From the NCBI GenBank assembly GCA_037349315.1, contig JBAIAC010000033.1:14650001-14714000 (forward strand): 64,000 nucleotides of DNA. Direction: 5' to 3'. Position 1 is the stretch's first letter; every line of letters begins with the position of its first letter. Positions 25,300 to 39,400 of this stretch are shown here, piece by piece. This stretch comes from Chelydra serpentina (Eukaryota; Chordata; Testudines; Chelydridae). Both the position numbers and the translations under genes were made by a program. The notes beneath the pieces were generated by a model. It was not told the origin of the DNA and ran no database searches. It saw nothing but the letters and a program-made list of their open reading frames with translations.

Positions 25300-27385
25300 A
25301 TATCTCAATTTTTGGGTACTTCGGATGTTCCTATCTGTTTCATTTTTGGTTTTTCCAATGCTCAGATGTTTTTCTCATTTCCTTTAATTACTTGGGAGAC
25401 AACCGTGATATCTTGACAGTCTGCTGAAATTTCCAGTTTTAAAACCCCATCCAGACATTTTTTTAAAATTGTTTCCTTGAGATCAGTCTAGGTATCTGTC
25501 TGCCTTTCTAATTGTAGTTTGTGGACTAGTAGCACTTGACTTAATAGATTTATAAAGATATATTTTCAGGTTAAAAAAATTTAAACAATATTCCTTACCT
25601 GTGCTACTACAACACTTTATTATTTAACACTGACAGAATGTTTAAAAATAAGTTTCCTTTTATCGTTTGTTGTTTACTTGTAGCATCATATTCTGCTTGG
25701 ACAGTGAAAACATATTGTTTAGTTTCACTTTTTGATTCTCATATGCACGTATTTGCTGCAAAGTTTGTTTTAAACAGAGCAGGGGAGAGTTTAAATCCAA
25801 ACAAACTCTTTCACTCACAACTTAAAATCATGAAATCATTTGTATTAGATTTGGTAACAAAAAATAATTAAAACAAAGTCTACACTTGCAGTATTACCTA
25901 TCCAACAGAATCCCATTAAAAGTTGTTGTTTTTCTTTAATCCCTCCTAGATACTGTCTGAGTATATGAATCTGCCTATGTTATTATATTCATTTATTTCA
26001 AAACCATCATGAAAGCATTTTACAAAATATAGATTGTGATACTTCCATAATAATAATTTTCAAGTTAACGAGATTTTGTTAAGATGGTACTAGAAATGCA
26101 GAGGACCTGTAGAGGGAGCTAAGAATTTAACTTAAACAAAGGGTCATATTTGTTTTAAGAAATGTCACTGAATTAAGTCCACTCGAATTGTCTCAGATGG
26201 GCGGCATTAAATACTAGTTTAAACAAAAAAGAAGATAGTTTAATTTCAGAAAGAATAAAATTATGATGCAGATAGGATGAAGAAAATACCATTCAAGGCC
26301 AACACACTCTCGTAATTTCCGTTTTAACTTAAATCTTCTTGGAAGGAAATAGATCTTGTATCCACAAACAATAACACAGGAAAACATCCTAACACATCTC
26401 CCAATGCTATAGCACTATAAGAATTCTAGCAACAGCAATGGAGAGTTTATGTAGCAATAGCAGAAAATTTATCCTTAAAGGGACATTTATCAACTTGAAA
26501 ATCAACCTGAAAACTTTATGCACCCTCTTGTTGCAAATAACACACACATTTAATAAAACTGAGAGATTAGAAGAAAAAAATACACTTTTTCAGTTTGTTT
26601 ACTTTGGTGAAGATTTTCAAAGGCTAGAAAGAAAAGGCCTAAGCATGTTTGGTGGGATTACTCTTAGGCCTACCCAAATGATCCATCTAAAACCCACCAG
26701 GGAAGCAGAAAAACCCTTTGTTTTAAAGGATTTTTTTTTTAAAATGTAGGACATAAAGGGAACTGTATTAGAAAACAGAAGTCTTAAAAACTAATCACCT
26801 TAAAAAAAATCAAATAGAGTGACCCATTAAGCCAGCCAGAATCAGCTTTAAAGAAAACACCTAAAAGCTAGTTTTATAAGTCAGAAGATGTACTAATTAG
26901 CATTATTGTATTCACTAAATAAACTCTGGAGGCCCATAGCCATATCATTTCTGTCTGTTTCTTGGTTGATTCCTGTCCCACCCTCCTGTCTTTGTCCCAT
27001 CTCACTCCATCCTGTATCTCCAGAAACAAATCTTGGTATCTGGAACTCATTCTACACGCTCTACTCCGATAGCCTACTTTATATTCTGAATGTTATTTCT
27101 ATGCACTGAATAATGTTCAATAAAATTTAGCATTACAGCCACAAAAGTGAGCCACTGCTGTGGAAGGAAATTGAGATTCATCCCACTCCACTGAAGTCTA
27201 TGACATAACTCTGGTTTAGGCCAATGGGAGCAAGATTGGAGTTACTCTCTGATTCCAGTGAGCAAGTTTTGAACCAGAATTGTAGTAGGATCAAACTGAT
27301 TGCAGCAGCATCCTAGTGTTTCTGTAGATTTTGAAAATCTGTATTCTTCGTCTGTAATCTAATTATTCCTTTTCTATCTGTGCAG

Positions 27386-27481
27386 ATCCCAGAAGAAAAT
27401 ACCATGTAAGGCTATTGGCATATAATAGCATGGAAGAAGGTTACCAGGCAGACCAAACAGTCAGTACTCCAGGATGTGTCT
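27386..27481 (+). CDS. PRTG: PRTG exon: end of an FN3 domain
   Basis: 96 bp, entered in phase 2 (acceptor CTGTGCAG) and left in phase 1 (donor GTAAGT). It encodes [18 protein letters not shown], the F-strand region of an FN3 domain with the usual Tyr-x-Val and Ala-Tyr-Asn pattern. It then runs through the G strand to a Thr-Pro-Gly linker. The half-domain exon fits the two-exons-per-FN3 layout of this gene. Confidence 0.9.
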
Positions 27482-30400
27482 GTAAGTGCTGAAGTTGCAT
27501 TACCAATTCTACTAACAGCCGAGCCGTTCAGGATCCATAGTAGTCCCCGCGTTTGTGTTTTTAATCTAATAAAACTTTTTTTTAAAAATCACAATATTTG
27601 TGACAACTACAGATCCCCCGAATCCTCCCCACCCACCACTTAACAACAGGCTTCTGTTGTACTTATAAAACATGAAATACAATTGGGAAAAGCAAGATAA
27701 ATAGCAAGCAGCACTTCCTTCCTTTGTCGTTCTGGTTAGTCCCTGCACCCCGTCAATGATTTGTCAGAGATATTTCCACTGTTCCTGCTGATATTTTAAC
27801 CCCATTTTTAATTAGACTAAAGGGACTGATCTCTTGAAGTGGTGCTAGTTTTTGCTAGAAATCATGTAACAGTCTGAACCAAACCCCTGAGCACCATCTA
27901 ACCTTGGGAAATATCAGATCTAGATCCAAACGTATCTACTCAGATTTATCTAATCTGCCAACATTTGTAAAGAGTTAATGAAACAAATCTTGCTTCTCTT
28001 TGTTTAAACAGCTGTCCGTGATCGTATGGTTCCCCCACCACCACCACCCCACCACCTATATGCCAAAGCTAACACTTCATCTTCTATCTACCTCCACTGG
28101 GGAAGACCTGCATTTACCTCTGCACAAGTCATTAACTACACCATTCGCTGTAATCCTGTGGGGCTGCAGAATGCCTCTTTGGTGCTCTACCTTCAGACGT
28201 ATGTACAGTTCTACAAGATATTCTTTGTTCCCCAGATCCTTCCTATTTACTATCTCATCTGTCTGCCCTCTTTTGATTATCGCTTACTGTAATATTTTTC
28301 TCCAGCTGAAAGGCAGGTACTTTCCCCAGACTTCTGCCCGTTCTGATTCTTAGGAGATGTTATTAGAGCACCATAGTTCTTCACCTTTGTTAACAGACTG
28401 GGTCTCCTCGCTGCCACTTCCTCTTCACTGAGGCTGAGGTCTTCAATTCCAGCCCTGCTCCACAGTGTAGCTGGGTCATGGAATGAGGACCTGAATGTTG
28501 AGTTGCTTGTCAGTGATGTGACGCAAGTTTAATGTATCTCTGAGCTCTTCTTTGTCCAAAGAAAAGAGAGACTGGAAGAGTGTTAAAAATGAAATAGATG
28601 TGCTATTTATAGATAAACTTGGCAAAGATAGGACATGGTCAAGTGATCTAATCCCAGGATTAATCTACATACCTTGATCTCAGCGTGCCACTGAGTGCAC
28701 TGAGCCCTGAAGGAGTGTGCGGAGTGGTGCAGAATCCAAAGCCCGCCTGTGTGGCAGGGGACAGGTTCCCATGGAGAGGCAGCACAAGCATCAGAGGAAC
28801 GCATGGCTCTGAAACTGTACAGGGAGGGGGAGTCTGTCTGGGGTCACCTCTCCAGCTGGTAGAGGTGGGCACACAGCATTGGCTGGCCTGCCTTCCAACA
28901 TGCTGCTACTTCATTAAGGCTGCCTGTGTTTGGAGCCATGGTGCTCATCAAGAAATAGCCAGGTCCCTGCCTGTTCCATGTCTGTGCATATGGCCCCTGT
29001 AGTTGCAGCTGATAGGCATAGGGGAATTTGGTGAGAGGGACATCTACATTCACCTACTGCCACCTGGATTGCATGTGTGCAGCGGGTGTGGCACCACACT
29101 CCCTCTGCCTGCTTCTGCAGAGCCAGATGCTTGTAGACCTCTTCCACTCTGTGAGAGATGTGTATGTGTAACACACTCCACTCCAAGCACAAGTAGGGAT
29201 CTGTACCAACAGGATGAAGCTGTGCTCAGCGCTTTTGTGGATCCCATCCACGTGATAGGGCTGCCTTTTGCATTCCTGTCAGGATCAAGTCCTACTTGTG
29301 GTTCTGTCATACCCCTCTATGACCTTGTCCCCAAATTTTTCTTTAGTTTTGGGTGCCTGATTTGAGATTTTCATTGGATGATTTGGATGATTTTCAGTGG
29401 TGCTAAGCACCCACAACTCTGCTTAACTTCAGCTGGAATTGTGGGTGCTCAGGATGTCTGGAAATCTAGCCCTGGATGTTTCAAGATGGGCATCCAAAAT
29501 TAGAGCTCACTTATGGCATTTGGGCCATAACCTCCCTGCCTCAATTTCCCCATATGTAAAATGGGGTTAATATATACCTGCTTTCACAGGGGTGCTGTAA
29601 GGCTTTGTTAATGCTTGTAAAGAACTTAGACGATGAAAACTTCTGTCAGTGCTAAGTATTTTGATTGTGTGTATTAATAATAAAGTATTACACAGATGTT
29701 TAGGAAAGGAGAAGTGCTGTTTTAAAAGATAGGTTTTATTTTATTGCGAATACTTTTCTCTCCATTTCTCTGACTTTAAAGTTAGATGCGGTATAATTTT
29801 CACATTGTTACTTGTACTTAAAATAACTGCAGAAGGGCAGTAAACTCCTATTTCTGACAAAAATAAAACATTTCAAATGCAGGCTTGCAAAATTTGAACA
29901 CAGAAGATGCAAACAGTATACGGGAGATTAAATAAATGGCCAGAGGCAGATTCTGTGCTCTGTAATGCCTGATGTCAGTACTGCTAGTCAGGTATCATTA
30001 CAATTAACCCAGGTATCACTGAGAGCAGAATTTGGCCCCAAAGAGTCAAAGCAGATCCACATTTCTCATTGATTTTGTGACCAACTTCTAAAGATTAATA
30101 AACTGTGACTTATAAGCATCACCCTAAATACCCAGAGTGACATTCACTGGTGGACAACTCAAAATAGGTTTAACTGGTCCACAAGTCTTGCACTAGTCCT
30201 TTGCACAGAGGTGAATTGCATGTTAGTGTCCAAGGGATCTCATCTGGATTTGAAACCATCAGCCACCCTTAGGGCTGGTCTACACTAACCCCCCAATTCG
30301 AACTAAGATACGCAACTTCAGCTACGTGAATAACGTAGCTGAAGTCGAACTATCTTAGTTAGAATGAAAACGTACTTACCCGGGGTCCACACGCGGCGCG

Positions 30401-33400
30401 CAGGCTCCCCCGTCGACTCCGCCTACTCCGTTCGTTGAGCTGGATTACCAGCGTGACGGGGGAGCACTTCCTGGTTCGATTTATCGCATCTAGACAAGAC
30501 GCGATAAATCAAACCCAGAACATCGATCCGATGCCTCCGATCCAGCCAGTAAGTGTAGACCTACCCTTAGTATTAAATATCTTTTATTAATTCTTTTGCA
30601 TAGGTCGGAAACTCACATGTTGGTTCAAGGTCTAGAACCAAAAACCAAGTATGAGTTTGCAGTTCGACTGCATGTGGATCAGTTGTCTAGTCCTTGGAGT
30701 CCAGTAGTTTACCATACCACACTTCCAGAAGGTAAGGGCAGTAGGATATGGTTAGCCAATAACAATACTGTACTAAAAAGGAAGTTTTCTAAGTCAGTGG
30801 GCCTGGAAACTGTCATCTAGTATGTTTTGATTTTTGTTAAGTGAATTTTGTCTTTCATCTTTCTCCCGGTTGCTTTGCTATTGTTCCTGTTTGTTAGGAT
30901 TGTCCTTCTAACTGCATTTCTGCACACCCTAGCTGTTTTGCAACTGTGAAAATGTATATGAATTCTGAGAGAAAATCCACAGTTGATGGAGTATAAAATG
31001 TAACTTGTTTCCTCCATAAATATCATTTGGATTAAAATAACATAAATAAGAGCTTTAAATTATCACGTTAAAGAGAGACTGTCAACTTTTAAATCATATA
31101 TTTTGGGAGAAAAAATCTTTATCCGTGTTATCAAAACCTGAAACTATCAAAACTGAAACAATGTTAAAAATCCATTTTCCTATTCACTATTTGAGATGTT
31201 TGTTTACCATTTGCATTTGTCAACTTGGATTATGAAAATCTGTAGTAAAGTCAGTTTCACTTTCACCTTCTCTGTGCTGAAGTATTTGAGTGGCAAACAC
31301 TAAGGGAAATGTTAATTTGTTTATAAACAACTGTCTCCATTGGAATGAAAAGGAAAATCATGATCATAAGGTTTTGTTTAAAAGCTTGATTTTACAAAAT
31401 CTAAGCTGTAGACTAAATCTGAACGGAAAAGAAAGTGTCTTTTGAGGACACTGGTGTGTGTTTGCCCAGTTGTCTACTTAGAACATAGCTATAGCCATTG
31501 CTATGGTATTAGAATCTGCACATCTTTTTCCTTTGGGGTAATTAAGTGCATATTAATGTGTTTACCCTAATAATATTGTGTTACCGTCCTACCAGCGCCA
31601 GCTGGCCCTCCACTAGGAGTGAAGGTGACTTTGATAGAAGATGATACTGCTTTGGTTTCCTGGAAGCCACCTGATGGCCCTGAAACAGTTGTTACTCGCT
31701 ATACTATCCTCTATACATCTAGGAAGGCTTGGATTGCTGGAGAGTGGCAAGTGCTACACAGAGAAGGTAAACTATAATCATAAATGCTAGAGCTGGAAAA
31801 GCTATGGCAATCCACTGTGATCAACAACAAAAGAAAAAAGTGCTGCTAACATTCATGGCAATACCACGACAATTCTGAATGTGTTTAGTTTAGAATTATT
31901 CACTGGATTGTGGTGGAAAGATACTTAAAACTGGTAAATAGAACAAAATGAGTGGGGAGAGAAGCCTTTTGTAGTACATTGCAATTCAGCTTGTACAATG
32001 AACTGAAACTTTCCATAAATCCAATTATACTTAATCAACTCCACATAGCTCCACTGTCGTGATAATAGTGAAGGTTTCATTTTTAAGTGCACACCTGCAG
32101 ATCTCAAGTTCATAAAGTGCTGCACTACTCTGAAAAGTGACTCTAAAAATGACATTGCAAGATTCCATGTTTTTTGTATAATTCTGACTGTTAGCAAACT
32201 CAATTTGGGTTCCAAACATCAAGCTTTCTGGCTTCTCACCCCCAAGCATAAAGATTTTGCAACTAGAATTTAACTAATTATATTGATGATACAAGAGCCA
32301 GAATATAAACCTCATTCTCTTGTATAGCTGTGTTGGATCTGCAGTACTAATATGAAGAAAAAGTACAAGTAAGGCTTATTTTTGTCAGTAAAGTAATCTG
32401 AGATGACTGAATAAACAGAAAGTAGATCTGCTGAGTAAGAAGATGCCATTTTTACAGAGTAGGATTTTTGCTCTTTGAAGAGCTGCATCTCAACAATAGG
32501 CTTCTATTATTCCCAGAAAAACTATTAAAATGGAGGTCAGAATACATATCAGTAGTTTAGGATAAATAACATTCCACCAGTGATGTAATTATCCTTAAAA
32601 CAAGCATTAGAAATCCAGGGAGTTGTAGGGCAGAGTAGTGCAATAGGTAACTTTTGAAAAAAAAATCTAGGCTTAATTCTTTTTGTTTTCATAACTGAAA
32701 ATTTATTTGTCAGCAGAGGCTGGACTTTGGAGTCTAAAGACCTTCCCCCAGGGAAAGTCACAAAAATTTGCCCTTTTTCAGAATGGCTTCAGTGTCCCAT
32801 TACTTTCAATGAGAGTGAAGCCAAGTGCACTTCAGGAATGATGGATGCCCCCTATGCTGTCAGCAGATGGAGACATACAACCCCTTTGAGAACAATTGGA
32901 GAGAGATGCTTTTCTACAAACAGCCACTCACTAAGGGCTAGTCTACACTTACCAGCTCTGTCGGACGCGTCGGATCGATCTTCTGGGTTTGATTTATCGC
33001 GTCTTGTCTAGACGCGATAAATCGAACCAGGAAGTGCTCCCCCGTCGACGCTGGTAATCCTGCTCCACGAACGGAGCAGGCAGAGTCGACGGGGGAGCCT
33101 GCGCGCCGCGGTGTGGACCAGGGGTGAATACTTTGAAGTTTGAAATAAGATACTTCGATTTCAGCTACATTATTTACGTAGCTGGTCGCGTATCTTACTT
33201 CGAACTTCGGGGCTAGTGTAGACCAGCCCTAAGAGTTGCTGTGTCCTCAGTCCCAGTGAGAATATTGGGAGATGGCAGACATTTTGAAAGGTGTTAGTTC
33301 TCCATGAAATTCTGTGTAGTAGAACATTATTCATCAACTTCTGCCCAAAGAGAAGGATTCAGCTATGAAGAATAACAGCAAAAAGGTCATTGATCCTAAA

Positions 33401-36400
33401 GAAGTCTTGAAATGTAGCCAATACCTGAGATTTCAGTGAGTTTTGACTAGAAGTGGAAGTTTGATGAACATGCTCTCCCGCTATTCAGATAATTTGAGTC
33501 CCAAGAATGGTTTGACACCCAGTGCTAAATTTCTTAAAGGACCCATTTTAACACCTAAGCTAATTAACAGATTTACTTGTAAATCTCAGAAAATGTATTT
33601 TGTACTCAAAGTATAAGTGCTGTAATATTGGGGAAGACATGCTGTATTCATCATATAGTATTAAATGGTTGAATCCCCGCTTTAAATATATAGTTCAACT
33701 CAATCTTAACTATAGGAATTTCCAGTAAAAACCTGCTGTTTATACTTGGAACAAGGGATATGAAGACCTATAGTTTTTATAATAGACCACTGTCCATTTT
33801 TATGTGATCTCATACTAAAAACGCTATAGAGGGTAGGCAAATGGAAAACCATAAATCTCAATCAGCTTTGCAGTCACTGATTTTGTGTTTCGATTGATAG
33901 GTTAAAGCTTGAGGGTTAAGGAAGAATTCAGGTTTCTGACACTTTACAACAAGTTGTTATGCTCTTTTAAGATTAAATTTAAATAGTCTAGTGATAGATA
34001 TGTTGAGGGGGGCATGAAAGGAAGGTTGGGCAAATGCAATGATAGTCCCATGTTCCTCCCTTTGCAGGAAAGCTGAGGTAGTAACATTTGTAATGTTCAT
34101 TTTGACAAGAACAGCTAGTCACATGTAATACCTGGTACTAATTTATTCCCAAACTAATCTTCTGCAGAAGATTCCAAAATGTCAAGAGATCTAAGAGTTC
34201 GTCCCAGCTCAGACTTCGAGGGTACATTTCAAGTAACACTGAGGATTATTGTCCATTCACCGACATTTTAAAAATCCTTAATTTGACTGAGCTCGTGCCA
34301 ACAACAGCAGAGTCTGAAACGTTGCTGCAGTTTGTTGCTTATTTGCAATGTGAAGAATCTTTCTTCCTTGGTTTGTTTTTCCCCCTACTCCTTTTTCCAA
34401 ACTCACTTAAAGTGGATCAGAAGTTACAGCCTTTACACACTTGGTGTGCAGTAAATCTTCACAAATTGCTTAGGTGCTTTAGAAATGCAGCTGATTCAAA
34501 AGGTGGAAAGAGCCTCTGGTATAGAAAAATAATCTTTCACCCTTGATGATTACAGCTCCTTTTTTTTACAGATACCTCACATTTTACTTCAAATGCTTTC
34601 AGCTAACAGATGTTTTTTATGGCAAAGCTGGGGTAGCTAAGTAAGTGGAATCTATGGCGAATCACAGGGATACATTAGCTGCCTGGAGCTGCCACTATTT
34701 TGGAAAGAAAAATAACATATTTCTATAGCAGGAAGAAACACAAAAATGTATTTCTATGGCATTTTAAAAAGCAGTTGGAATTTTAAGCACCAGTCTGCAA
34801 TCCCTGTGAAGGAGCTGTAATCTGGGAGCTCATCACAGAAGATATGGGGACAAGCTCCTGGAGCATGAATCACAATGCAAATATTGTCATACTGAAATGC
34901 AGTTAGGGTCAGGTTTAAGTTTGCTGACTCTGTGGACAGTACTAGAATCTTGGGTCTGCACTGTATCAGCACGTCTTTACTGTAACAGCAGAATGACCAG
35001 TGTGTGCTTTACCCATACAGTACAGAGAGAATACAACAGACAGAATGAGAAGGGATTATCACTGTTCACTTCAAATCCTGTATCTGATGGTTAGAATATG
35101 AAGGTTGTATTCTCTTTTCTACACAAGATTCAGAGGTGATGAGGAAGAAAGGGGCTGAATCTAGCCCCTGTTAACTTCCAGTAAATTCCCTGCATTGTTT
35201 GCCTAACTTAAACTTAAAAAATTTTTTTTTAATAGGAGCAATAACCATGGCTTTGTTGGAGAACCTGGTGGCTGGAAATGTCTACATTGTTAAAATAGCA
35301 GCATCCAATGAGGTGGGAGAAGGACCTTTTTCAAATGCAGTGGAGCTTGCAGTCCTCCCAAAGGAGACTTCGGAGTCCAATCAAAGGCCTAAACGATTAG
35401 ATTCAGCAGATGCCACAAGTTAGTAAAAATGTGTTAGTTACTGTCATTGTCAAGTACCAGAGAAAAATATCTGTTAACTGTTTTTATCCCATACTCATTT
35501 CCTGGATTATGCAGAAGCCGCGTCCTTTTGTATCCATAATGGCTACATCTTTTTTTTAATTGAAACAATTTTGGAGTTTTTTGTCCCAGTCTGCATAGTT
35601 GCTGGTTTTAGTTTTTCTCCAGCTACAGAGAACATAAGATTGAAATGCACGTTCTTGTCTTGAATGTGATTTAGAATGTTGCATCAATTTCAACTTTGTA
35701 GCTGTCTGTATTTTTTCAATCTGTGATCACTCCCTTATGGCATTTAAAATGTAATGAAGACCCATATTTAGTATGATATATTAGTGTCATGGGATCAGTC
35801 ATGGTAAGAACTCCTGCAAGGGTGAAGCCAGGAGGGACAAGATGGCTCCCTAAGTAGATATGTGAAAATTTCCTCTGGTTCCTGGGATTCCAGCAGCCCT
35901 GGAGCAGACTTTGTGAGACGTTACCTACCTGTAAACAGTGCTTACCAAAGAAGTCATCCCATCTACCGTACTTTTTGTGAACGTCTGCCTGTATCCATTA
36001 TATACTTTGTGAAAATTAAGCTATATCTCTTAGTAATTTTTTCATATGTGAATGGAAATTTTAAGTTGCCCTCTGCTGTCATTGGGTGGAATTTATCTGT
36101 GTGTGTTCATCAAGACTTGGAAGGTTTTTCTAAAGCTGTGAGTGTAAGAGAGATAAGGACAGGGCAGTAGTTATTCAGAGATGTGTACCTCTTGCCTTTT
36201 ATTGTTTCTAGATGAGATGTTACGCATAATGGGCCAAAAACTGAATTTTTCCTTATTCAGGGAACTATTTTCTCGCTCTAGTTAGCTAGTTAGTTAGTTA
36301 ATGAGAATTGTGCGTGAATACACATTGAATAAAACATGTGAGCCTTCCCAGGTGAAAATGCTCAGAAATCCACAAGCCATTTATATACACTGCAAGGTAT

Positions 36401-39400
36401 TTCAAAAGCAGTGTGAAAATATATGATAGCAAAGGCCTAGAAATCATGTTGAAAGGAAAAATGTGTCGGTATTGTGGCTGTGACTTCATTGATTCCCAGC
36501 TAGAAGGACAGGAGATGACTATACTTGCTCAGTGAGTCTCTAAGTGCCATGTGTTCTTTCGTGCTGCAGCTTATTCTGGCTATTACCACCTGGACCAAAA
36601 ATCAATGACTGGCATTGTTGTAGGAGTTTGCATAGCCCTGACCTGCATCCTTATCTGCATCCTAATTTTGATCTACCGCAGTAAAGCCAGGTATGCTTTT
36701 ATTACTGGAGAAATGAACTCTTTCGTATAAGCCATTCTCAGCTGCTCCTTTATGAATGTGAACCATCAGGGATGCTTCTTTACCAGAATACTGTCTAAGT
36801 GCTTTGGATGAGGGAACTCTGAAGCTCTCAGCCTTACTTCATCGTGTTCATACCACAGATGGGTATCTCCCTCAGATCCCATGCTTTCATTGGTCCTCCC
36901 TGCTTCACCCAAGCCCCTTCTGCTATAGAAGCAGTAGAAGACATGAAGGGGAGTTAATGCTGCTTGAAGTGTCATTAAGGGCTTGTCTTCACTACCCGCC
37001 GGATTGGCGGGTAGCAATCGATCTTTCGGGAATCGATTTTTTGCGTCTCGTTTAGACGCGATTAATCGATCCTCGAAAGCGCTCCCCGTTGGCTCCGGAA
37101 ATCCACCTCATCAAAAGGTGGAAGCGGAGTCGACGGGGGAGCAGCAGCGATCGACTCGCCGCCGTCCTCATGGCCAGGTAAGTCGATTACGATATGCCGA
37201 CTTCAGCTACGTTATTCACGTAGCTGAAGCTGCGTATCGTAGATCGACCCCCTCCCCTAGTGTAGCCCTGGGCTTAGTCTCCAGCAGGTTTCCCTCCAGA
37301 CTCCGATGAATATTTGGTATTTATCAGCTACTCCCCTGCTTGGCCCCAGCCAGCTCACAGAGCCTTAACCCTACAATATTCCTGCGTAAGAGCTTCTGTA
37401 AGCTTTTGAGGCATGAGGAACCATCAAATTAGAGACCAGCTCTACTGACTTTAGCTCCCTTGTACTAGTGCAAATGGAGATCATCATCTTACCCTATATG
37501 ATTAACTTTTGGAGGGAATATAAAGGATCAAAAATTGGTATGAAAAGAAATAATACATTAGTAATTAGTAAGTCTTAACCCACGGTTCTGGGATTTGGGG
37601 ATTTTTAATAGTTACTTTTATTTAAAAATAAAAAGCTTTTCAGTTCAGCTTAAACATGCATTTAAAAAATATATAGGTCCAGCAGAGCGTAAGAATGATG
37701 AGAGGGTCTCCTTAGCTTTCTTCGGGTTCCCAGAACTGCTCTGATATTCTTGATTGTTTACTCCCCCTGAATAATGTTCCTAATCATTCATGAGAAATGC
37801 TCTCCATATATACATTTACAGACTGTGCAGTGTGATTTCCTGGGGGAATATGATTTTATGGCACATGATGGCATTTGAATTCTGTATGAGTTGGAAATAG
37901 CACATGAATAAAAGCTGAAGATCAAGAACTTATCAGTATTATTTGGCTAATAAAACATCAGTGAAAGGCATTAGTCTTGATATTATACTTATCTATGGGC
38001 CAATTATACTCCTGCTTAATATTGCACAGGAAAACATCTGCTCCTAAAACGATGCAGCAAGGCACTGACCAGCTGTCACATACCAGCATCTCCTTAGCCA
38101 GTGCGAACGAGGTGGGGAAGAGTACTGAAGGAATTGCCGAGAATGAAGAATCTTTATTGCCGATGATAGTAGGAAACAGCTTCATTGATGCCAAGGTACT
38201 GTGAGTCTTATTCACTTCCAGTGTATAAATATTTCCATGGTGCCCATTGCGATAGCACCTGAGTGCCTCCCATCGTTAAAGAAAAATGCAATATAAATGC
38301 TTATCAATAATAATAATCCACATGGGGTAGGACAAGCACAAGTGTTGTAATGTGATGGGAACATTAATTTGTCAGTAAATTCATCATAAATTTCAGCTAA
38401 ACGTCTGCCCATATACCTATGCCTTACACTGTGCTCTGAAGATTGCCAGGCGTCAGAAGACACGTGTTCTACAGGCCAAGAGCCTACTACTGAGAGTATC
38501 CTTCTGCTGGCTCAGAAGGCTCTATTCAAGGCACTGGGAAACAGGGCTTGTCAACAATCCAAGCCCTGAGTCCATTCAGGCTCATAAATATTCTAAGCAG
38601 CACCATTAAATGAGTGTGATGCTGAGCAAGTATAAAAAGTGCATTAATATATTTTTTGTATATTTTAATGGATAAAGTACGTTGGGTGATATGTATCTTA
38701 TAGACACGGGTTTAGTAGAGTCAAGTTGTATAATAATGCATGTATTCGCATTTGAGTGCTGGCAGGATGCTCACCACTGTGCAGATGCATAATTAAACAC
38801 TGTCCCTTCCCCGTGAAACTTCAGTTCTAAGGGACCAATCTGGCAAAATGAGTTATCCTTACTTTCATACATCGAGTCAATATGACAACATATGTTCAGC
38901 ACACAGTACTCTGACTTTAATGGAGCTGCTCCTCTGTCAGACATAGACAACACACTCATCAATGATGCCAGCTCAAAATGGTGGAGATGTCTAGAAGCAA
39001 TGGTGGCTGAAATGTTTTGCTGTATTCATGGTACTGTAATTATTGTTGTGCTGTGGTTTATTTTTTAACCATTTTAATTTAATAAAGCAAGATTATCTCT
39101 CTCTTTTCCTCTCTCTATTTTAGGGGGGAACTGATATGATTATTAACAGTTATGGTCCTATCTCAAAGACCAGCTGCAAGAAAAGGTGGCTCTTCTTCCA
39201 AGATTCTAAGAAGGTGAAAACAGAGGAGGTAACCTACCCAAATTATTGTGAACACAAAAGGCCTGGTACAATCCCATGACGTTGCAAGGAAGGATGGCTA
39301 GGCTTGTGGTTATTAAAATGCATTACTAAGGCCTTAGCCTCTACGGGGATGGTTTCTGTGTCTTGGTGTTAAATGATGAAGGTGATACTGTCTCCTTGTA

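Noticed and set aside
28607..29365. Cluster of overlapping open frames on both strands in a PRTG intron.
   Set aside because: The segment is GC-richer, which lengthens random frames. No domain is visible, and it lies between two securely joined exons.
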